A stretch of 64,000 bases of DNA. It comes from Sphingobium arseniciresistens (GTDB taxonomy: Bacteria > Pseudomonadota > Alphaproteobacteria > Sphingomonadales > Sphingomonadaceae). Position numbers and translations under genes: made by a program. Positions within the stretch are counted from its first letter, which is position 1. Each line of letters opens with the position of its first letter. The notes below the pieces were generated by a model. That model ran no database searches, was not told the DNA's origin, and saw only the letters and a program-made list of their open reading frames with translations. This document shows, one piece after another, positions 63,273 to 64,000 of the stretch. The stretch is from assembly GCA_029167225.1 (NCBI GenBank), contig JARFNK010000017.1, positions 1 through 64,000 on the forward strand. The letters run 5' to 3'.

Positions 63273-64000
63273 TCAGGCGGCGGTGTCGAGGGTCGCCATG
63301 TCGATGACGAAGCGATATTTGACGTCGCTTTTCTGCATCCGGTCAAAGGCAGCGTCGATATCAGCCATCGGGATCGTCTCGATGTCCGACAGGATGCCAT
63401 GCTCGGCGCAGAAATCGAGCATCTCCTGCGTCTCGGCGATCCCGCCGATCAGCGACCCGGCGATGCTCTTGCGGCCGAAGATCAGCTGGCCGATATTCGG
63501 GCTGGGGTGCGGATGCTCAGGCACGCCGCACAGCGTCATCGTGCCGTCGCGCTTGAGCAGCGCCACGAACGCATCCAGATCATGGCTCGCGGCAACCGTG
63601 TTCAGGATGAAATCGAAGCTGCGGCCATGGGCGGCCATCTCGTCCGGGTTGCGGGAGACGACGACCTCGTCCGCGCCCAGATCCAGTGCATCCTGACGCT
63701 TGGATTCGGACGTGGTGAAGGCCACGACATGGGCGCCCAGTGCATGGGCGAGCTTCACCCCCATATGGCCAAGGCCACCGATGCCGACAATGCCGACCTT
63801 CTTGCCCGGCCCGACATTCCAGTGCCGCAGCGGCGACCATGTGGTGATGCCCGCGCAGAGCAGCGGCGCCACCGCCGCCAGATCCTTCTCGTCATGCCGG
63901 ATCGTCAGCACGAAGTCCTCGCGCACCACGATATGGTCGGAATAGCCGCCAAGGGTATGGCCGAAATCGGCGTCCGGCCCATTATAGGTGCCGACGAAGC
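63273..64000 (-). CDS. NAD(P)-dependent zinc alcohol dehydrogenase, truncated by window edge
   Basis: The 5' part lies beyond the window; 242 C-terminal residues are visible in one open frame from 63998. Seen: TLGGYSDHIVV, LCAGITTWSPLRHWNVGPGKKV, the nucleotide-binding GIVGIGGLGHMGVKLAHALGA, and the C-terminal DVKYRFVIDMATL. This matches the YahK/cinnamyl-alcohol dehydrogenase branch of medium-chain dehydrogenases, which reduce many aldehydes with NADPH. The zinc ligands are in the missing part. Confidence 0.92.
   Translation of the reverse strand, partial: FVGTYNGPDADFGHTLGGYSDHIVVREDFVLTIRHDEKDLAAVAPLLCAGITTWSPLRHWNVGPGKKVGIVGIGGLGHMGVKLAHALGAHVVAFTTSESKRQDALDLGADEVVVSRNPDEMAAHGRSFDFILNTVAASHDLDAFVALLKRDGTMTLCGVPEHPHPSPNIGQLIFGRKSIAGSLIGGIAETQEMLDFCAEHGILSDIETIPMADIDAAFDRMQKSDVKYRFVIDMATLDTAA

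Overview
The window looks like chromosomal DNA of a sphingomonad (Sphingomonadaceae, closest in style to Sphingobium/Sphingomonas). This rests on recognised gene families and not on a database search. The pointers are GC-rich coding DNA, three large TonB-dependent receptors, a crtY-crtI-crtB carotenoid operon, glycine-zipper and OmpA-type envelope proteins, a GTTC-N7-GTTC (alphaproteobacterial LexA-type) site, and intergenic palindromes of the kind common in this family. I see no tRNA, rRNA, CRISPR array, insertion sequence or prophage.

Layout. 1-7.3 kb: DJ-1/PfpI protein and glycine-zipper protein, then a leftward series: a radical SAM enzyme, a DUF4130-UdgX fusion, a LysR regulator, an exported Asp-nucleophile alpha/beta hydrolase and a PPOX-type flavoprotein. 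7.3-14.8 kb: TonB receptor; alanine racemase-dadA-ridA operon divergent from an amino-acid permease. 14.8-18.6 kb: tartrate/D-malate dehydrogenase and succinate-semialdehyde dehydrogenase; CsaA; cytochrome c. 18.6-21.4 kb: Tat-exported spermidine-dehydrogenase-like flavoprotein divergent from an Lrp/AsnC regulator. 21.4-27.3 kb: GH106-type alpha-L-rhamnosidase with a TonB receptor. 27.6-30.3 kb: class III aminotransferase, HAD hydrolase, second Lrp regulator. 30.5-33.4 kb: small proteins. 33.5-41.5 kb: complete kdpFABCDE, with a 29-residue KdpF and a 27-codon membrane peptide upstream. 41.7-44.8 kb: a third, lower-GC TonB receptor. 45.1-50 kb: M23 peptidase, DUF2093, xseA head-to-head with purD, and a membrane-anchored helix-hairpin-helix protein. 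50.1-56.1 kb: crtY-crtI-LOG-crtB operon and a hybrid histidine kinase. 56.1-64 kb: CNNM/CBS transporter, OmpA lipoprotein, the operon yggT-DUF167-folD-(DUF4440-like)-marC, argB, a queuosine-precursor transporter and an edge-truncated zinc alcohol dehydrogenase.

How the genes may work together. Several catabolic pieces converge on central metabolism: alanine racemase, DadA and RidA turn L-alanine into pyruvate and handle the imine; the SpdH-like enzyme, the aminotransferase and GabD could take polyamines through 4-aminobutyrate to succinate, although they sit in three separate transcription units. Kdp supplies high-affinity potassium uptake. The crt genes make beta-carotene from geranylgeranyl diphosphate supplied from elsewhere.

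The best candidate for an undescribed system is 4438-7127. A radical SAM enzyme with a helix-hairpin-helix and a C-terminal QLELF peptide (sliding-clamp-type motif) is translationally coupled to a DUF4130-UdgX fusion, with a GTTC-N7-GTTC site just upstream. UdgX is known to bond covalently to uracil in DNA. What the radical SAM and DUF4130 partners do is, to my knowledge, not established.
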